Origin: Agrobacterium tumefaciens
GTDB lineage: Bacteria; Pseudomonadota; Alphaproteobacteria; Rhizobiales; Rhizobiaceae
Length of the DNA stretch: 64,000 nt
Assembly: GCA_017744915.1 (NCBI GenBank)
Contig: JAGIAH010000001.1
Coordinates: 1 to 64,000, forward strand
Direction: 5' to 3'
Below, in pieces: positions 1 to 9,082 of this stretch (position 1 is the stretch's first letter; every line of letters starts with the position of its first letter). Made by a program: the position numbers and the translations under genes. The notes beneath the pieces were generated by a model that did no database searches, was not told where the DNA came from, and worked only from the letters and a program-made list of their open reading frames with translations.

Positions 1-1
1 C

Positions 2-79
2 AAACACGGCGATACCGTCTTCATCACACCCGATGATACAAAGATACACAGGTTCGATGATAAAGGACGGGCGATTTAG
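2..79 (+). CDS. C-terminal end of a MalK/UgpC-type ABC ATPase (partial)
   Basis: Only the last 25 codons and a TAG stop are in the window; the gene continues to the left. The residues read KHGDTVFITPDDTKIHRFDD and then KGRAI. This matches the end of the regulatory (TOBE) domain of MalK/UgpC-type sugar ABC ATPases, which typically close with a 'P-x-x-x-(L/I)-HRFD' motif. It converges head-on with another MalK-type ATPase gene that ends 9 bases later. The family is inferred from this short tail alone. Confidence 0.6.
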   Translation, partial: KHGDTVFITPDDTKIHRFDDKGRAI

Positions 80-88
80 GCCGAAGCC

Positions 89-1165
89 TCACACCTCGCC
101 GATCCTGACGCCATTTCTGTCGAAAACGTGCAGCCTTTCCTGCGGGAAACCGACCCGCAGGGACTTGCCCGGCTGCAACAATGCCCGGTCTGACGAAAAC
201 AGCTTGAAGGGCAATCCGTGCACGGTGAGATGCAGGATGACACCGAGGCCGGTCGGTTCGACGAGATCGACAGTCGCTTCCACACCGCCTTCAGCCGGTG
301 CAACGACCACATGTTCCGGGCGGATACCGAGCGTGACCGGCTCGCCATCGGCAAGCTTCACATCGCGGCCAAGCGCAAGGCGCGTGCCGTCACCCAGTAC
401 GACGAAACTGCCGCCATTCTCCTGCCCAAGCCTCCCTTCGAGGAAATTCATGCCGGGCGAACCGATGAAACCGGCGACGAAAAGATTGGCGGGACGATCG
501 TAAAGATCGAGCGGTGCGCCGATCTGCTGCACATGGCCGGCATTCATGGCGACGATACGTGAGGCAAGCGTCATCGCCTCGATCTGGTCATGGGTGACGT
601 AAACCGACGTTGCGCCAAGATCGGCATGCATGCGCTTGATCTCGGCCCGCATCTGCTCGCGCAGCCGGGCATCGAGGTTTGAGAGCGGCTCGTCGAACAG
701 GAAGGCCTTTGGCTGGCGCACGATGGCGCGGCCCATGGCGACGCGCTGGCGCTGGCCGCCGGAGAGCGCCTTCGGGCGGCGGGCGAGATAGGGATCAAGG
801 CCGAGTTTTGCGGAAGCACCCGAGACCGCCGCCGCGATGGTTTCTTTCGGGCTGCGGCGCAGACGCAGGCTATAGCTCATATTATCGGCGACGCTCATAT
901 GCGGATAGAGCGCATAGGACTGGAAGACCATGGCGATATCGCGATCCTTCGGGCGGCGATCATTGACGCGTTCGCCGTCGATTGACAGGTCGCCCGACGA
1001 GATTTCTTCCAGACCGGCGATCATGCGCAGCAGCGTCGATTTTCCGCAGCCGGAGGGGCCGACGAGGACGATGAATTCGCCATCCTCGATCTTGAGATCG
1101 ACGCCGTGCAGCACGGCGAGATCGCCGTAGGTCTTGCCGACATTCTTCAGCTCGATGGAAGCCAT
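89..1165 (-). CDS. Sugar ABC transporter ATP-binding protein (MalK/UgpC type)
   Basis: This is the 358-residue ATPase of a CUT1 carbohydrate importer, acting at the cytoplasmic face of the inner membrane. Walker A (GPSGCGKST) lies at residues 36-44, the signature LSGGQ at 134-138 and Walker B (FLFDEP) at 155-160. A C-terminal TOBE region follows to about residue 355, and the length is normal for the family. The ATG has an AGGA ribosome site about 8 bases upstream. It is the last gene of a leftward operon and starts 4 bases after the permease gene before it. The substrate cannot be read from the ATPase. Confidence 0.92.
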   Translation of the reverse strand: MASIELKNVGKTYGDLAVLHGVDLKIEDGEFIVLVGPSGCGKSTLLRMIAGLEEISSGDLSIDGERVNDRRPKDRDIAMVFQSYALYPHMSVADNMSYSLRLRRSPKETIAAAVSGASAKLGLDPYLARRPKALSGGQRQRVAMGRAIVRQPKAFLFDEPLSNLDARLREQMRAEIKRMHADLGATSVYVTHDQIEAMTLASRIVAMNAGHVQQIGAPLDLYDRPANLFVAGFIGSPGMNFLEGRLGQENGGSFVVLGDGTRLALGRDVKLADGEPVTLGIRPEHVVVAPAEGGVEATVDLVEPTGLGVILHLTVHGLPFKLFSSDRALLQPGKSLRVGFPQERLHVFDRNGVRIGEV

Positions 1166-1169
1166 GGGA

Positions 1170-2000
1170 TTATCCTTTCACCGCGCCGGCCGTCAGGCCC
1201 TGCACGAGATAACGTTGAATGAGCAGGAAGAAGAGGCAGGCCGGAATGAGCGCCAGAACGCCCGCCGCCATCATCTGCCCGAAATCGACGGAGAATTTGG
1301 AAACGAAGGTCAGAAGGCCAACCGGGAAAGTGGCGCTCTGATTGCCGGAAATCAGCATCAGCGCAAACAGAAGTTCGCTCCACGCGGCGGTGAAGACAAA
1401 ACCGAGCGTCGCGGCAATGCCCGGCAGAGTCAGCGGCAGGATGATCTGGCGGAAGGCCGTAAACCGGCTTGCCCCGTCAATCATCGCCGCCTCTTCCAGA
1501 TCCTTCGGAATACCGTCGAAGAAGGACTGCATCAGGAAGGTGGCGAAGGGAACGTTGAAGGCGGTGTAGACGATGACCAGACCCGTCAGGCTGTTGGTGA
1601 GGCCGAGCGGCGACAGCATCTTGAAGATCGGCGCGACCAGCATGACCAGCGGAAACATCTGGGTGATCAGCATTAACGCCACGATCCAGTATTTGCCCTT
1701 GAAACGGAAGCGTGACAGCGCGTAACCCGAGAGCGAAGAAAGTATCGTTACGGCAATTGCCGTGGAGCCCGCGACGATGACGCTGTTCTTAAAAAACGTC
1801 GGGAAGGCACTGTTTTCTATGACGAAACGATAATGATCCCATGTCGCCCGCGATGGCCACATCCGCACACCTTCGCTATAGAGCAGATCATTCGGCGTCA
1901 CGGAAACCTTGAGCAGCCAGAACAGTGGAAACAGTGCAAAGGCGATATAGGCAAGGATCGCCAGACGATGGGCAAGGGTGAGAAATATCCTTGATGTCAT
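1170..2000 (-). CDS. CUT1 ABC transporter permease (MalG type)
   Basis: This is a 276-residue inner-membrane permease with about six hydrophobic segments; the first spans residues 12-32. The EAA loop that docks on the ATPase reads [21 protein letters not shown] (one residue over is omitted here: key residues E-A-A-x-I-D-G-A then I-x-L-P) near residues 170-190. Members of the MalG branch end, as here, with a short cytoplasmic tail ([12 protein letters not shown]). It is encoded between the MalF-type permease, 3 bases upstream, and the ATPase, 4 bases downstream, so the genes are translationally packed. Confidence 0.9.
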   Translation of the reverse strand: MTSRIFLTLAHRLAILAYIAFALFPLFWLLKVSVTPNDLLYSEGVRMWPSRATWDHYRFVIENSAFPTFFKNSVIVAGSTAIAVTILSSLSGYALSRFRFKGKYWIVALMLITQMFPLVMLVAPIFKMLSPLGLTNSLTGLVIVYTAFNVPFATFLMQSFFDGIPKDLEEAAMIDGASRFTAFRQIILPLTLPGIAATLGFVFTAAWSELLFALMLISGNQSATFPVGLLTFVSKFSVDFGQMMAAGVLALIPACLFFLLIQRYLVQGLTAGAVKG

Positions 2001-2003
2001 CGG

Positions 2004-2948
2004 TTAGTCCTTCTCGATCAGGCGCTGGCGCAGCAGCACGATCAGCATGGAATAGGCAAGCAGCAGCACCAGCAACACCAGCGCGATGGCCGAGGCATAA
2101 CCGAAATCCAGACGCCGGAAGGCCTGAGTGAAGATGTAACTGGCGACGATCTGCGTGCGGTCGGCCGGTCCGCCATTGGTCATGACAATGATGAGATCGG
2201 CGAAATTGGCGATCCAGACGGTGCGCAGCAGGATGGTGATGGCGATGGTCGGCGCCAGAAACGGCAGGGTGATGGAAGTGAAACGCTGCAGCGGGTTTGC
2301 CCCGTCAATTTCCGCTGCCTCATAAAGATCGCGCGGGATGGCCTGAAGTGCGGCAAGCAAAGTGATGGCGAAGAAAGGAATGCCCCACCAGACATTGGCG
2401 ATGATAGGCCCCCACATGGCAAGCTGCGGATCAGCGAGGATATTGTTGGGCGCGGATAACAGCCCGAGCGAGACCATCCAGTGCGGCAGCGGCCCGATGA
2501 CCGGGTTGAACAGCCACGCCCAGTTGAGACCGGCAAGGAAGGTCGGCACGGCCCATGGCAGGAATACCAGCGCCTGCGCCAGCCCCCTGCCCGCGAAGGG
2601 TTTATCGAGCAGCAGCGCCAGAATAAGGCCGAAGAAGAATTGCAGGAAAACCGAAGCGCCGGTCCACCACAGCGTGTTTTTCAGCGCCCGGTAAAAGGCC
2701 GCATCCTGCGACAGCGCCTCCAGATGTTTGAGACCAACAAAACCGCCGGAAAACGGATTGAGCAGCTGCACATCGCGAAACGCATAGGAGAGGCCAAGCA
2801 CCAGCGGCACCAGCATGACGGCGACGATGAGCACCAGCACCGGCGCGCTGTAGAGCCAGGGTTCGGCCCAATCGACAAACCGCCGCATCGCGGGCTTGCC
2901 AGCCGGTTTGCGCGCAGCCACCGGCCCGGCGCCATGGGCATAGGACAT
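2004..2948 (-). CDS. CUT1 ABC transporter permease (MalF type)
   Basis: This is a 314-residue membrane permease, the MalF-type partner of the following gene. The open frame extends upstream to 3083, but the ATG at 2948 is preferred. It has AGGGAG seven bases upstream, and the extra N-terminal stretch is Arg/Ser-rich and unlike a permease. A short cytoplasmic N-terminus leads into the first membrane segment (VLVLIVAVMLVPLVLGLSYA). The EAA loop (YEAAEIDGANPLQRFTSITL) sits in the C-terminal half. The substrate is unknown. Confidence 0.9.
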   Translation of the reverse strand: MSYAHGAGPVAARKPAGKPAMRRFVDWAEPWLYSAPVLVLIVAVMLVPLVLGLSYAFRDVQLLNPFSGGFVGLKHLEALSQDAAFYRALKNTLWWTGASVFLQFFFGLILALLLDKPFAGRGLAQALVFLPWAVPTFLAGLNWAWLFNPVIGPLPHWMVSLGLLSAPNNILADPQLAMWGPIIANVWWGIPFFAITLLAALQAIPRDLYEAAEIDGANPLQRFTSITLPFLAPTIAITILLRTVWIANFADLIIVMTNGGPADRTQIVASYIFTQAFRRLDFGYASAIALVLLVLLLAYSMLIVLLRQRLIEKD

Positions 2949-3098
2949 TGTATCGCTCCCTGATCGGACGACGGAACGGACGGGTTTTCCAGCCTCTCGG
3001 CTTACCGATCCGAAAAATTGCGAGGAAAAGGCCTGTCGCAGCGAAGGCCGGCAAGACCGCCGCACGGGCATTTGCGCCCGCACGGCCGGTCAATGTCG

Positions 3099-4358
3099 TT
3101 ACTTCGAGGCCAGGAACTTCTGCTGCGCCTTGGTCATGTAATCAGCCCATTGCTTGGCAAGGTCTTCCGGCGTGATGTCGCCGAGCAGCGCTTCCTGCGA
3201 TGTCTTGATCACAAGCGAATCCTTGAAGAAGGCGAATTCTTCAAGATAGGTCGGCATCGTCGTCGGCACGGCGTTCTTGTCGGCCAGTTCATCGAACCAG
3301 CCCTTGAACTGCTCGCTGGCATAGAAGGGGTCCTTCTCCGCCGACTTGTGCACCGGCAGCGCACCGGTCTTCTTGTTCCACTCGATATTGCCTTCCGGCC
3401 CTTCAAGCGTCTCGATCAGCTTCCAGGAAAGGTCCTTGTTTTCGGATTTCGACATCATCGACCAGCCGGCGAAACCGATCGTCGGGAAGGTCTTGCCGTC
3501 GGGGCCCTTGGGCATGGTCATGACGCCGAAATCTTCCGGCTTCATGCGCTGGGCAATGGCGATCAGCGCATCCGGATCCTGATCGAGGAAGGCGCAGGTG
3601 CCGGAATAAAAGCCGGCGACGATCTCGTTGAAGCCCCAGTTGACGCTGTCCTTTGGCGCGTAACCGTTCTTGTAGAGATCGATCACATAGGTCAGGCCCT
3701 TCACCCAGCCGGGGCTGTCGAAGGTGGAGGTGCCGTCCTTGGTGAAGAACTCGTTCGAACCGGCCATGGATGCGCCGAACATGACCCAGCCGTTAAGGCC
3801 GCCCGGGCCGCCGCGCAGGCAGTAACCGGATTTGCCGGGAAGGGCTGCAACCTTCTTGGAGGCATCGGCAAATTCGTCGAGGGACTTCGGCGGTTCCTTC
3901 ACGCCGGCTTCGGCCAGCAGTTTCTTGTTGTAGAACATGGCGCGCAGATAAAAGCCGTAGGGCAGCATATAGGCCGTGTCCTTGACATCGCGGCCGAGTT
4001 CAAGCGTGCGCTCGCTCAGGCCCGCGGTGTGCTCCCACTTGGCGAGATAAGGCTCAAGGCTTTCGAGCATGCCGTTATTGGCATAGAGCGACAGCCAGGT
4101 GTCAGGCATTTCCATCACGTCAGGCACATCGCCGGCCGAGACCATGGTGGCGAATTTCTGGAAGGCCTCGCTCCAGGGCAAGGAGATGATCTCCACCTTG
4201 GTGCCGGGATTGGCCGCCTCGAATTTCGAGACGATACCCTTCAGCGTCTCGGTGCGCTCCGGGCTGGTGATGACCTCGACCAGTTTCAAGGTCGTGTCCG
4301 CCAGCGCCGTTCCGGTCATCAGGGCGGTGAAGATTGCTGCTGTTACCAGTTTTTTCAT
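3099..4358 (-). CDS. Sugar-type ABC transporter substrate-binding protein
   Basis: This is a 419-residue periplasmic solute-binding protein of the bacterial extracellular family 1 (MalE/UgpB-like). Residues 1-20 form a Sec signal peptide ending in GTALA. The mature protein starts DTTLKLVEVITSPERT, typical of CUT1 receptors. GGGGAG lies ahead of the ATG. It lies between the PLP enzyme gene (37-base gap) and the two permeases (150-base gap), so it probably belongs to the same transcript. The ligand is not evident; the neighbouring sulfur-amino-acid-type lyase hints at a sulfur-containing or glycosidic compound, which is inference only. Confidence 0.9.
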   Translation of the reverse strand: MKKLVTAAIFTALMTGTALADTTLKLVEVITSPERTETLKGIVSKFEAANPGTKVEIISLPWSEAFQKFATMVSAGDVPDVMEMPDTWLSLYANNGMLESLEPYLAKWEHTAGLSERTLELGRDVKDTAYMLPYGFYLRAMFYNKKLLAEAGVKEPPKSLDEFADASKKVAALPGKSGYCLRGGPGGLNGWVMFGASMAGSNEFFTKDGTSTFDSPGWVKGLTYVIDLYKNGYAPKDSVNWGFNEIVAGFYSGTCAFLDQDPDALIAIAQRMKPEDFGVMTMPKGPDGKTFPTIGFAGWSMMSKSENKDLSWKLIETLEGPEGNIEWNKKTGALPVHKSAEKDPFYASEQFKGWFDELADKNAVPTTMPTYLEEFAFFKDSLVIKTSQEALLGDITPEDLAKQWADYMTKAQQKFLASK

Positions 4359-4395
4359 GTCGTTCTCCCCTTTTTGTGGTCAGTTTAAAAACACG

Positions 4396-5568
4396 TCAGG
4401 CGGCGGTGGCTGCCTTTATCGCGGGTTCGAGATCGTTCCAGAGCGCTTCCGTGCCCTCCAGCCCGACATGCAGGCGCACCGAACGCGCGCTGATGCCGAA
4501 GGTGTGGGCGGAGTTTGGCTGCGCCTTCTGTTCGAGCACCACTTCACCGGGAACGATCAGGCTTTCATGCCCGCCCCAGGAAACACCCAGTTTGAAAAGC
4601 TTGAGGCGGTCGGCAAAAGCGCGCACATCCACCCCTTCCTTGAAGATGAAGGAAAACAGGCCGGAGGTGCCGTTGAGGCCCGGCGGCAGACGGTTCGCCA
4701 GCCCCGGATGGCAGACCGTTTCCACCACATCCAGCGCATGAAGACGGGTCGCGATATCCAGCGCCGAGGCTTGATGCGCCCTCATGCGCAGCGGCAGGGT
4801 GCGAAGCCCGCGGATAAGCAGCCAGGCATCGAAGGGCGACATCTTGCCACCGAGATAGGGATAGGTTTCCGCCCGGATGCGATCGATCATCGCCTTGGAA
4901 CCGGCCACCACGCCGGAGACCACGTCGCTGTGGCCGCCCAGATATTTCGAGGCGGAATGCAGAACGAGATCGACGCCGAGCGAAATCGGCTGCTGGAAGA
5001 CCGGGCTTGCCCAGGAATTATCGATGACGGTGACGGCACCGTGCCGTTTGCCGATGGCGGCCAGCGCGCCGACATCATGGGCCTCCATCACCCAGCTTGT
5101 CGGGCTTTCCATGTAGAAGAGCTTCGCGCCCGGCATCGCCTTTTCAACCGCCGCCTCGTCGCGGCCGTCGACATAGACAACCTCGATATTCATGCGCTTC
5201 ATGAAGGTGCCGAACAGGCGGAACGCATCGGGATAGACATGGCGCACCGCGACGATCCGATCACCCGGCGAGACGAAGGAAAGCACGGTGGATGAGATGG
5301 CCGACATGCCGCTTGCAAAACCCAGCGCATCTTCCGCACCTTCAAGCTTGGCCAGCATTTCTTCGAACAGTCGAACAGTGGGGTTCAGCCCGCGCGTATA
5401 GACCGGTCGCACCTTCTCGCCCCGATAGGTGGAGACCATTTCATCATAGCTGGAAAAGGTGAAAAGCGAGGTCTGCACGATGGGCGGCACCACGGCCTCG
5501 AAGGCGTGAGCTTCGTCATGGGCGACGATCAGGGAGGCGGGATCGAAGAGATCGTTGCCATGGTTCAT
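4396..5568 (-). CDS. Trans-sulfuration family PLP enzyme (cystathionine beta-lyase / gamma-synthase-like)
   Basis: This is a 390-residue Cys/Met-metabolism PLP enzyme (fold type I), the family that cleaves or forms C-S bonds. The PLP lysine is in SASKYLGGHSD near residue 210, and the cofactor-binding segment GFASGMSAIS is near residue 100. The loop that usually reads YSRxxNPT is YTRGLNPT here. The ATG overlaps the stop of the upstream GntR gene (ATGA), so the two are translationally coupled. Embedding in a sugar-type ABC operon instead of a methionine locus suggests a catabolic or salvage role. MetC, MetB and methionine gamma-lyase are all possible. Confidence 0.85.
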   Translation of the reverse strand: MNHGNDLFDPASLIVAHDEAHAFEAVVPPIVQTSLFTFSSYDEMVSTYRGEKVRPVYTRGLNPTVRLFEEMLAKLEGAEDALGFASGMSAISSTVLSFVSPGDRIVAVRHVYPDAFRLFGTFMKRMNIEVVYVDGRDEAAVEKAMPGAKLFYMESPTSWVMEAHDVGALAAIGKRHGAVTVIDNSWASPVFQQPISLGVDLVLHSASKYLGGHSDVVSGVVAGSKAMIDRIRAETYPYLGGKMSPFDAWLLIRGLRTLPLRMRAHQASALDIATRLHALDVVETVCHPGLANRLPPGLNGTSGLFSFIFKEGVDVRAFADRLKLFKLGVSWGGHESLIVPGEVVLEQKAQPNSAHTFGISARSVRLHVGLEGTEALWNDLEPAIKAATAA

Positions 5569-6308
5569 TTCGACATGTCCTTGATATCTTCCTCGACGAC
5601 GGCGAGGATTTTCAGTGTTTCTTCCCGCGCCGTTTCCGCATCACCGGCGGCGATCGCGTTGAACAGGGTGCGGTGAAAGGGAAAGGAGCGGCTTGCGAAA
5701 TCCGGCCGGTCGAAGGGCTTCAGCCAGAAACGTTCGAAACCTTCGCGCATCTGCTCCAGCAGCTGCTTGAACAGCGAATTATGCGTGGCGTCATAAATCG
5801 AAAGATGGAAGGCAAGGTCGGCCTTGCCGGAGGTGCCTTCGGCCAGATGCACGCGTTCCATCTCATCGAGCCGCGCTTCCATGGTGGCGATATCCTCCGC
5901 CGTGCGGCGGCGGGCGGCAGCCATGGAGGCTTCCACCTCGATGCCGCGCCGCACTTCCAGCGTCATCAGCAGCGCGTCACGCAGGCTTTCGGCATCGATG
6001 GAAATAGGCATATGCACGGTGGCGGCGGAAATCGGCTTCAGCAGATAATTGCCGCTGCCCTTGCGGCTGTCGATGACGCCGAGTGCCTGAAACTTGCGGA
6101 TGACTTCGCGAATGGTTGACCGGCCTACAGCCAGCGCCGCCATCAGTTCGCGCTCCGCCGGCAACCGGTCTCCCGCCTTCAGCCCGGCCCGCTCGACATA
6201 ATCGGACAATGCGGCCTCGACCTGGCGCACACGGTCGCTCGGCGGAATGGGCTGCATGAGTTCGCGGTTAGGCCTGTCCAAGACGCATCCCCTAAATTGG
6301 TCTGACAT
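5565..6308 (-). CDS. GntR-family regulator, FadR/FCD subfamily
   Basis: This is a 247-residue transcription factor. A winged helix-turn-helix (residues about 20-85, including LPAERELMAALAVGRSTIRE) is followed by an all-helical FCD ligand domain (about 105-235). FCD regulators usually bind organic acids and often use a metal site. As the first gene of the leftward PLP enzyme-ABC operon it is probably the local and autogenous regulator. The first ATG has only a weak ribosome site (GGTAAG). An in-frame ATG at 6257 would remove 17 residues that look less conserved. Confidence 0.88.
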   Translation of the reverse strand: MSDQFRGCVLDRPNRELMQPIPPSDRVRQVEAALSDYVERAGLKAGDRLPAERELMAALAVGRSTIREVIRKFQALGVIDSRKGSGNYLLKPISAATVHMPISIDAESLRDALLMTLEVRRGIEVEASMAAARRRTAEDIATMEARLDEMERVHLAEGTSGKADLAFHLSIYDATHNSLFKQLLEQMREGFERFWLKPFDRPDFASRSFPFHRTLFNAIAAGDAETAREETLKILAVVEEDIKDMSK

Positions 6309-6555
6309 CTTACCATTTCAAACGGCAAATCGATTGTCAACCGTCAACGAAGGGGTGACCCGCCACTCTCCAGGCGCGGGGTCCGAAACGACCTCCAAAC
6401 CCCTGAAACAATTCAGGCAACCGCGCGCGTGGTCATGTGGGCTCACGGTCCGGCAAAAGTATCGGCACAATCGCTCGATACGGAAAAGGTCGAGACTGGG
6501 GACGGTTGAAATGAATAATTTTAGGTGCTGGATGACGGTGACTGGCGACCGCCGG

Positions 6556-7029
6556 CTAGGTCGCCGCCCTACCGGCGACATCACGCGCCAATGCATCGGC
6601 ACGTTCATTGCCGGCTGTGCCGGAATGCCCTTTGCACCATTCCACGACCACATGGGGATGCCGCTCGAGCAGCTTGTCGAGCTGCTGCCAGATTTCCCTG
6701 TCGGGGATCGGTCTTCGGCGGGCGCGCTGGTTGGGCGTGATCCGCTTCCAGCCGTTGTTGCGCCAGATCGCCCTATAACGGCGGCAGCCCTCAATCACAT
6801 GAACTGCATCCGTCCAGAGCGTGACTGCGCGCGTTGGCGCCTCGGCGGCGATCCAGGACATTGCGTTCAGGACGGCGAGCACCTCGAAACTATTGTTTGA
6901 TATGCCAACCGTCTTGCCCGAGGCGGAATGGACTTGGTGGCCTGCCTCATGAACAACGAACGCCCATCCTCCGGATCGGGAGGCATCATCGAATGAGCCG
7001 TCGGTGAAGATGTGAAGCGCATCGGACAT
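6556..7029 (-). CDS. rnhA: Ribonuclease HI-like protein
   Basis: This 157-residue protein is predicted to cut the RNA strand of RNA-DNA hybrids. The four acidic catalytic positions can be placed: D10 in FTDGS, the Glu in NNSFEVLAVLNAM, the Asp in LWTDAVHVIEG, and the Asp of KGHSGTAGNERADALA, which also carries the conserved His. The basic stretch WKRITPNQRARRRP corresponds to the substrate-binding protrusion. The open frame runs to 7254, but the extra N-terminus is low-complexity and overlaps the znuA end. The ATG at 7029 starts directly with the RNase H strand (MSDALHIFTDGS). It is probably a paralogue of a housekeeping rnhA. Confidence 0.82.
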   Translation of the reverse strand: MSDALHIFTDGSFDDASRSGGWAFVVHEAGHQVHSASGKTVGISNNSFEVLAVLNAMSWIAAEAPTRAVTLWTDAVHVIEGCRRYRAIWRNNGWKRITPNQRARRRPIPDREIWQQLDKLLERHPHVVVEWCKGHSGTAGNERADALARDVAGRAAT

Positions 7030-7100
7030 GAAAGGGTGTGTAGCATCGAAATGGAAATCGTTAAAGGAAACAGGCGATTGTGAAGGGATCGCTCGTTTCA

Positions 7101-7132
7101 CAAAAGCAAAGAGGGCGGCGCAAGCCACCCTC
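7101..7132 (-). terminator. Rho-independent terminator after the zinc-binding protein gene
   Basis: On the minus strand a nine-pair GC-rich stem (GAGGGTGGC / GCCGCCCTC, one G-U pair, loop TTGC) is followed by TTTGCTTTTG. It lies 28 bases after the znuA-type stop codon and should end the znuCBA transcript before the RNase H gene. Confidence 0.8.
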
Positions 7133-7159
7133 CCCTGGTTCAGGCCGAAACTTCGCCTT

Positions 7160-8179
7160 TTACTGGCCGAGAACGGCGGCCGTAATCGTCTGCATGTTGT
7201 GGTTGACCATATCGATATAGGTCGCAGCTGGACCTTCGGCTTTGGAAAGCGCATCGGAATAGAGCGTGCCGCCCACCTTCAGGCCGGTTTCCTTGGCGAT
7301 CTGGTCGATCAGCCGCTTGTCGGTGATGTTTTCGACAAAAATGGCTGAGGCCTTGTCGTGTTTTACCTGATCCACCAGCTTGGCGACATCTGCGGCCGAG
7401 GCTTCGGATTCGGTCGAGATACCCTCGGGCGCGAGGAAATTCAGGCCATAGGCATGCTCGAAATAACCGAAGGCGTCATGCGAGGTGATGATGACACGTT
7501 TTTCCGGCGGGATGGCGGCGATTTCGGTCTTCACCTTCTCGTTCAGAGCGGCAAGCTTGGCGACATAGGCATCCGAATTGGCGGTGTATGTGGCGCAACC
7601 AGCCTTGTCGACCTCGCAGAAGGCGCCGGCAATGTTCTTCACGTAGATTTCGGCATTCTTGATCGACTGCCAGGCATGTGGATCGTATTCACCGTGATGA
7701 TGTCCCTCGTGGCCGTGATCGTGATCATGAGCCTCGGCCGTCTCGTGTTTGTGGCCGGCTTCTTCGGCCTTGTGGTCATGGCCTTCTTCCTCCGCTTCCG
7801 GATGGGCGTGACCGGCCGGCTCGTCGGAAAGCTTCAGCGGCTCCACGCCCTTCGTCAGCTCAACGACGGGGGCCTTGGTGCCGCTCGTTTCGATCAGCCG
7901 CTTCAGGAAGCCTTCAAATTCCAGGCCGTTGACCAGCACCACATCCGCCTTGCTGACGGCGACGGCATCGGCCGGGCGCGGTTCGTAGACATGGGCATCG
8001 CCATCCGGGCCGACGAGCGTGGTGATGTCGACACGGTTGCCGCCGACATTCTTCGCGAAGTCAGCGATGATCGAGAAGCTGGCCACGACTTTAAGTTCGG
8101 CAGCCGAAGCCTGCGCCATCACGACCGGGGAAAGGGAAAGAAGGCTGACGCAGGTGGCAAGACGGAAGGTTTTGAACAT
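7160..8179 (-). CDS. znuA: Zinc ABC transporter substrate-binding protein
   Basis: This is a 339-residue periplasmic metal-binding receptor (cluster A-I, ZnuA/TroA). It has a signal peptide (to about residue 27, ASA). A metal-site His sits in DGDAHVYEPRPAD. A long His/Asp/Glu-rich loop (residues about 125-165, with GHDH, GHKH, AHDHDHGH and GHHHGEYDPHAW) is characteristic of zinc rather than manganese receptors. The ATG has GGAGAA upstream. It is the last gene of a CBA operon under Zur-box palindromes. From memory, this C-B-A order has been called TroCBA in A. tumefaciens, next to a second ZnuABC set. Confidence 0.93.
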   Translation of the reverse strand: MFKTFRLATCVSLLSLSPVVMAQASAAELKVVASFSIIADFAKNVGGNRVDITTLVGPDGDAHVYEPRPADAVAVSKADVVLVNGLEFEGFLKRLIETSGTKAPVVELTKGVEPLKLSDEPAGHAHPEAEEEGHDHKAEEAGHKHETAEAHDHDHGHEGHHHGEYDPHAWQSIKNAEIYVKNIAGAFCEVDKAGCATYTANSDAYVAKLAALNEKVKTEIAAIPPEKRVIITSHDAFGYFEHAYGLNFLAPEGISTESEASAADVAKLVDQVKHDKASAIFVENITDKRLIDQIAKETGLKVGGTLYSDALSKAEGPAATYIDMVNHNMQTITAAVLGQ

Positions 8180-8209
8180 TGGAAGTTCTCCTTTTTTCAG
8201 AGGCTGTTT

Positions 8210-9082
8210 TCAGGTCGTTCTGTGGCGACCGGAACCGAGAAGATCGACGAGCACGCCACGCGTGCCGAAGAGGATGGACAGGACATAGATGACGCCCGCC
8301 GCAAGGATGATCGCCGGACCGGAGGGCAGCGACGCGTGGTAGGACAGGAGCAGGCCGACAAAACACGAGACCATGCCGATGCCGATCGAGATGAAGCACA
8401 TGGGTGCCACGCGGTTGGACCAGAAGCGGCTGGCGGCGGCGGGCAACATCATCAGCCCGACCGAAAGCAGGGTTCCGAGCGCCTGAAACCCGCCGACGAG
8501 ATTGAGCACGACGATGGCGAGGAAGAGGAAATGCACGGGGCTGCCCCAGTTACTGACCGAGCGCAGGAACAAGGGATCGAGGCATTCCGCCAAAAGCGCC
8601 CTCCAGAACACCACCATCACCACCAGCGTCACGATGCAGATGCCGCCGATCAGGCCGAGCGCCTCATTGTTCAGCGCCAGCACGGTGCCGAACAGGACAT
8701 GCATGAGATCCACGCTGGAACCGCGCCATGAAACGAGCAGCACGCCGAGCGCCAGCGAGATGAGATAAAAGGCGGCAAGCGACGCGTCTTCCTTCTGAAT
8801 GGTGAAACGCGACACCGCACCGGCACCCAGCGCAACCAGCAGGCCGACAACCAGCCCGCCAATGGTCATCGGCAGGATTTCCAGCCCGTAAAACAGAAAT
8901 CCAACGGCCGCCCCCGGCAGAATGGCATGCGCCATGGCATCGCCCGTCAGGCTCATGCGGCGCAGCATCAAAAACACGCCGACCGGGCCACAACTTGCGG
9001 CAAGGATCAGCGCACCGGCAAGCGCCCGTTGCATGAAGACGTATTGGATAAACGGTTCGATAAAGATATCAGCCATGGGCAT
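8210..9082 (-). CDS. znuB: Zinc ABC transporter permease
   Basis: This is a 290-residue ABC-3 family membrane permease with eight or so hydrophobic segments. The family stretch near residues 40-60 includes RRMSLTGDAMAHAILPG, a motif typical of ZnuB/TroC permeases. Its ATG follows the ATPase stop directly (TGAATG), so translation is coupled. It forms the membrane channel for zinc delivered by the downstream receptor. A second ATG two codons further on is an equally possible start. Confidence 0.92.
   Translation of the reverse strand: MPMADIFIEPFIQYVFMQRALAGALILAASCGPVGVFLMLRRMSLTGDAMAHAILPGAAVGFLFYGLEILPMTIGGLVVGLLVALGAGAVSRFTIQKEDASLAAFYLISLALGVLLVSWRGSSVDLMHVLFGTVLALNNEALGLIGGICIVTLVVMVVFWRALLAECLDPLFLRSVSNWGSPVHFLFLAIVVLNLVGGFQALGTLLSVGLMMLPAAASRFWSNRVAPMCFISIGIGMVSCFVGLLLSYHASLPSGPAIILAAGVIYVLSILFGTRGVLVDLLGSGRHRTT

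Noticed and set aside
2949-3083. Upstream start for the MalF-type permease
   Set aside because: The extra 45 residues are Arg/Ser-rich and lack a ribosome site; AGGGAG precedes the ATG at 2948.
3018-4388. Long plus-strand open frame opposite the substrate-binding protein gene
   Set aside because: It is a shadow of the real gene: Arg/His/Gly-rich, with no family motif. The same holds for the long frames opposite the RND, FtsK and dehydratase genes.
6298-6308. TGGTCTGACAT as an operator for the first GntR regulator
   Set aside because: It matches five of six fixed positions of the FCD consensus but overlaps the start codon and is a single copy, so chance is likely.
7030-7254. N-terminal extension of the RNase H frame
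   Set aside because: It overlaps the znuA end and its terminator, is low in similarity to any protein pattern, and the ATG at 7029 starts exactly at the RNase H fold.
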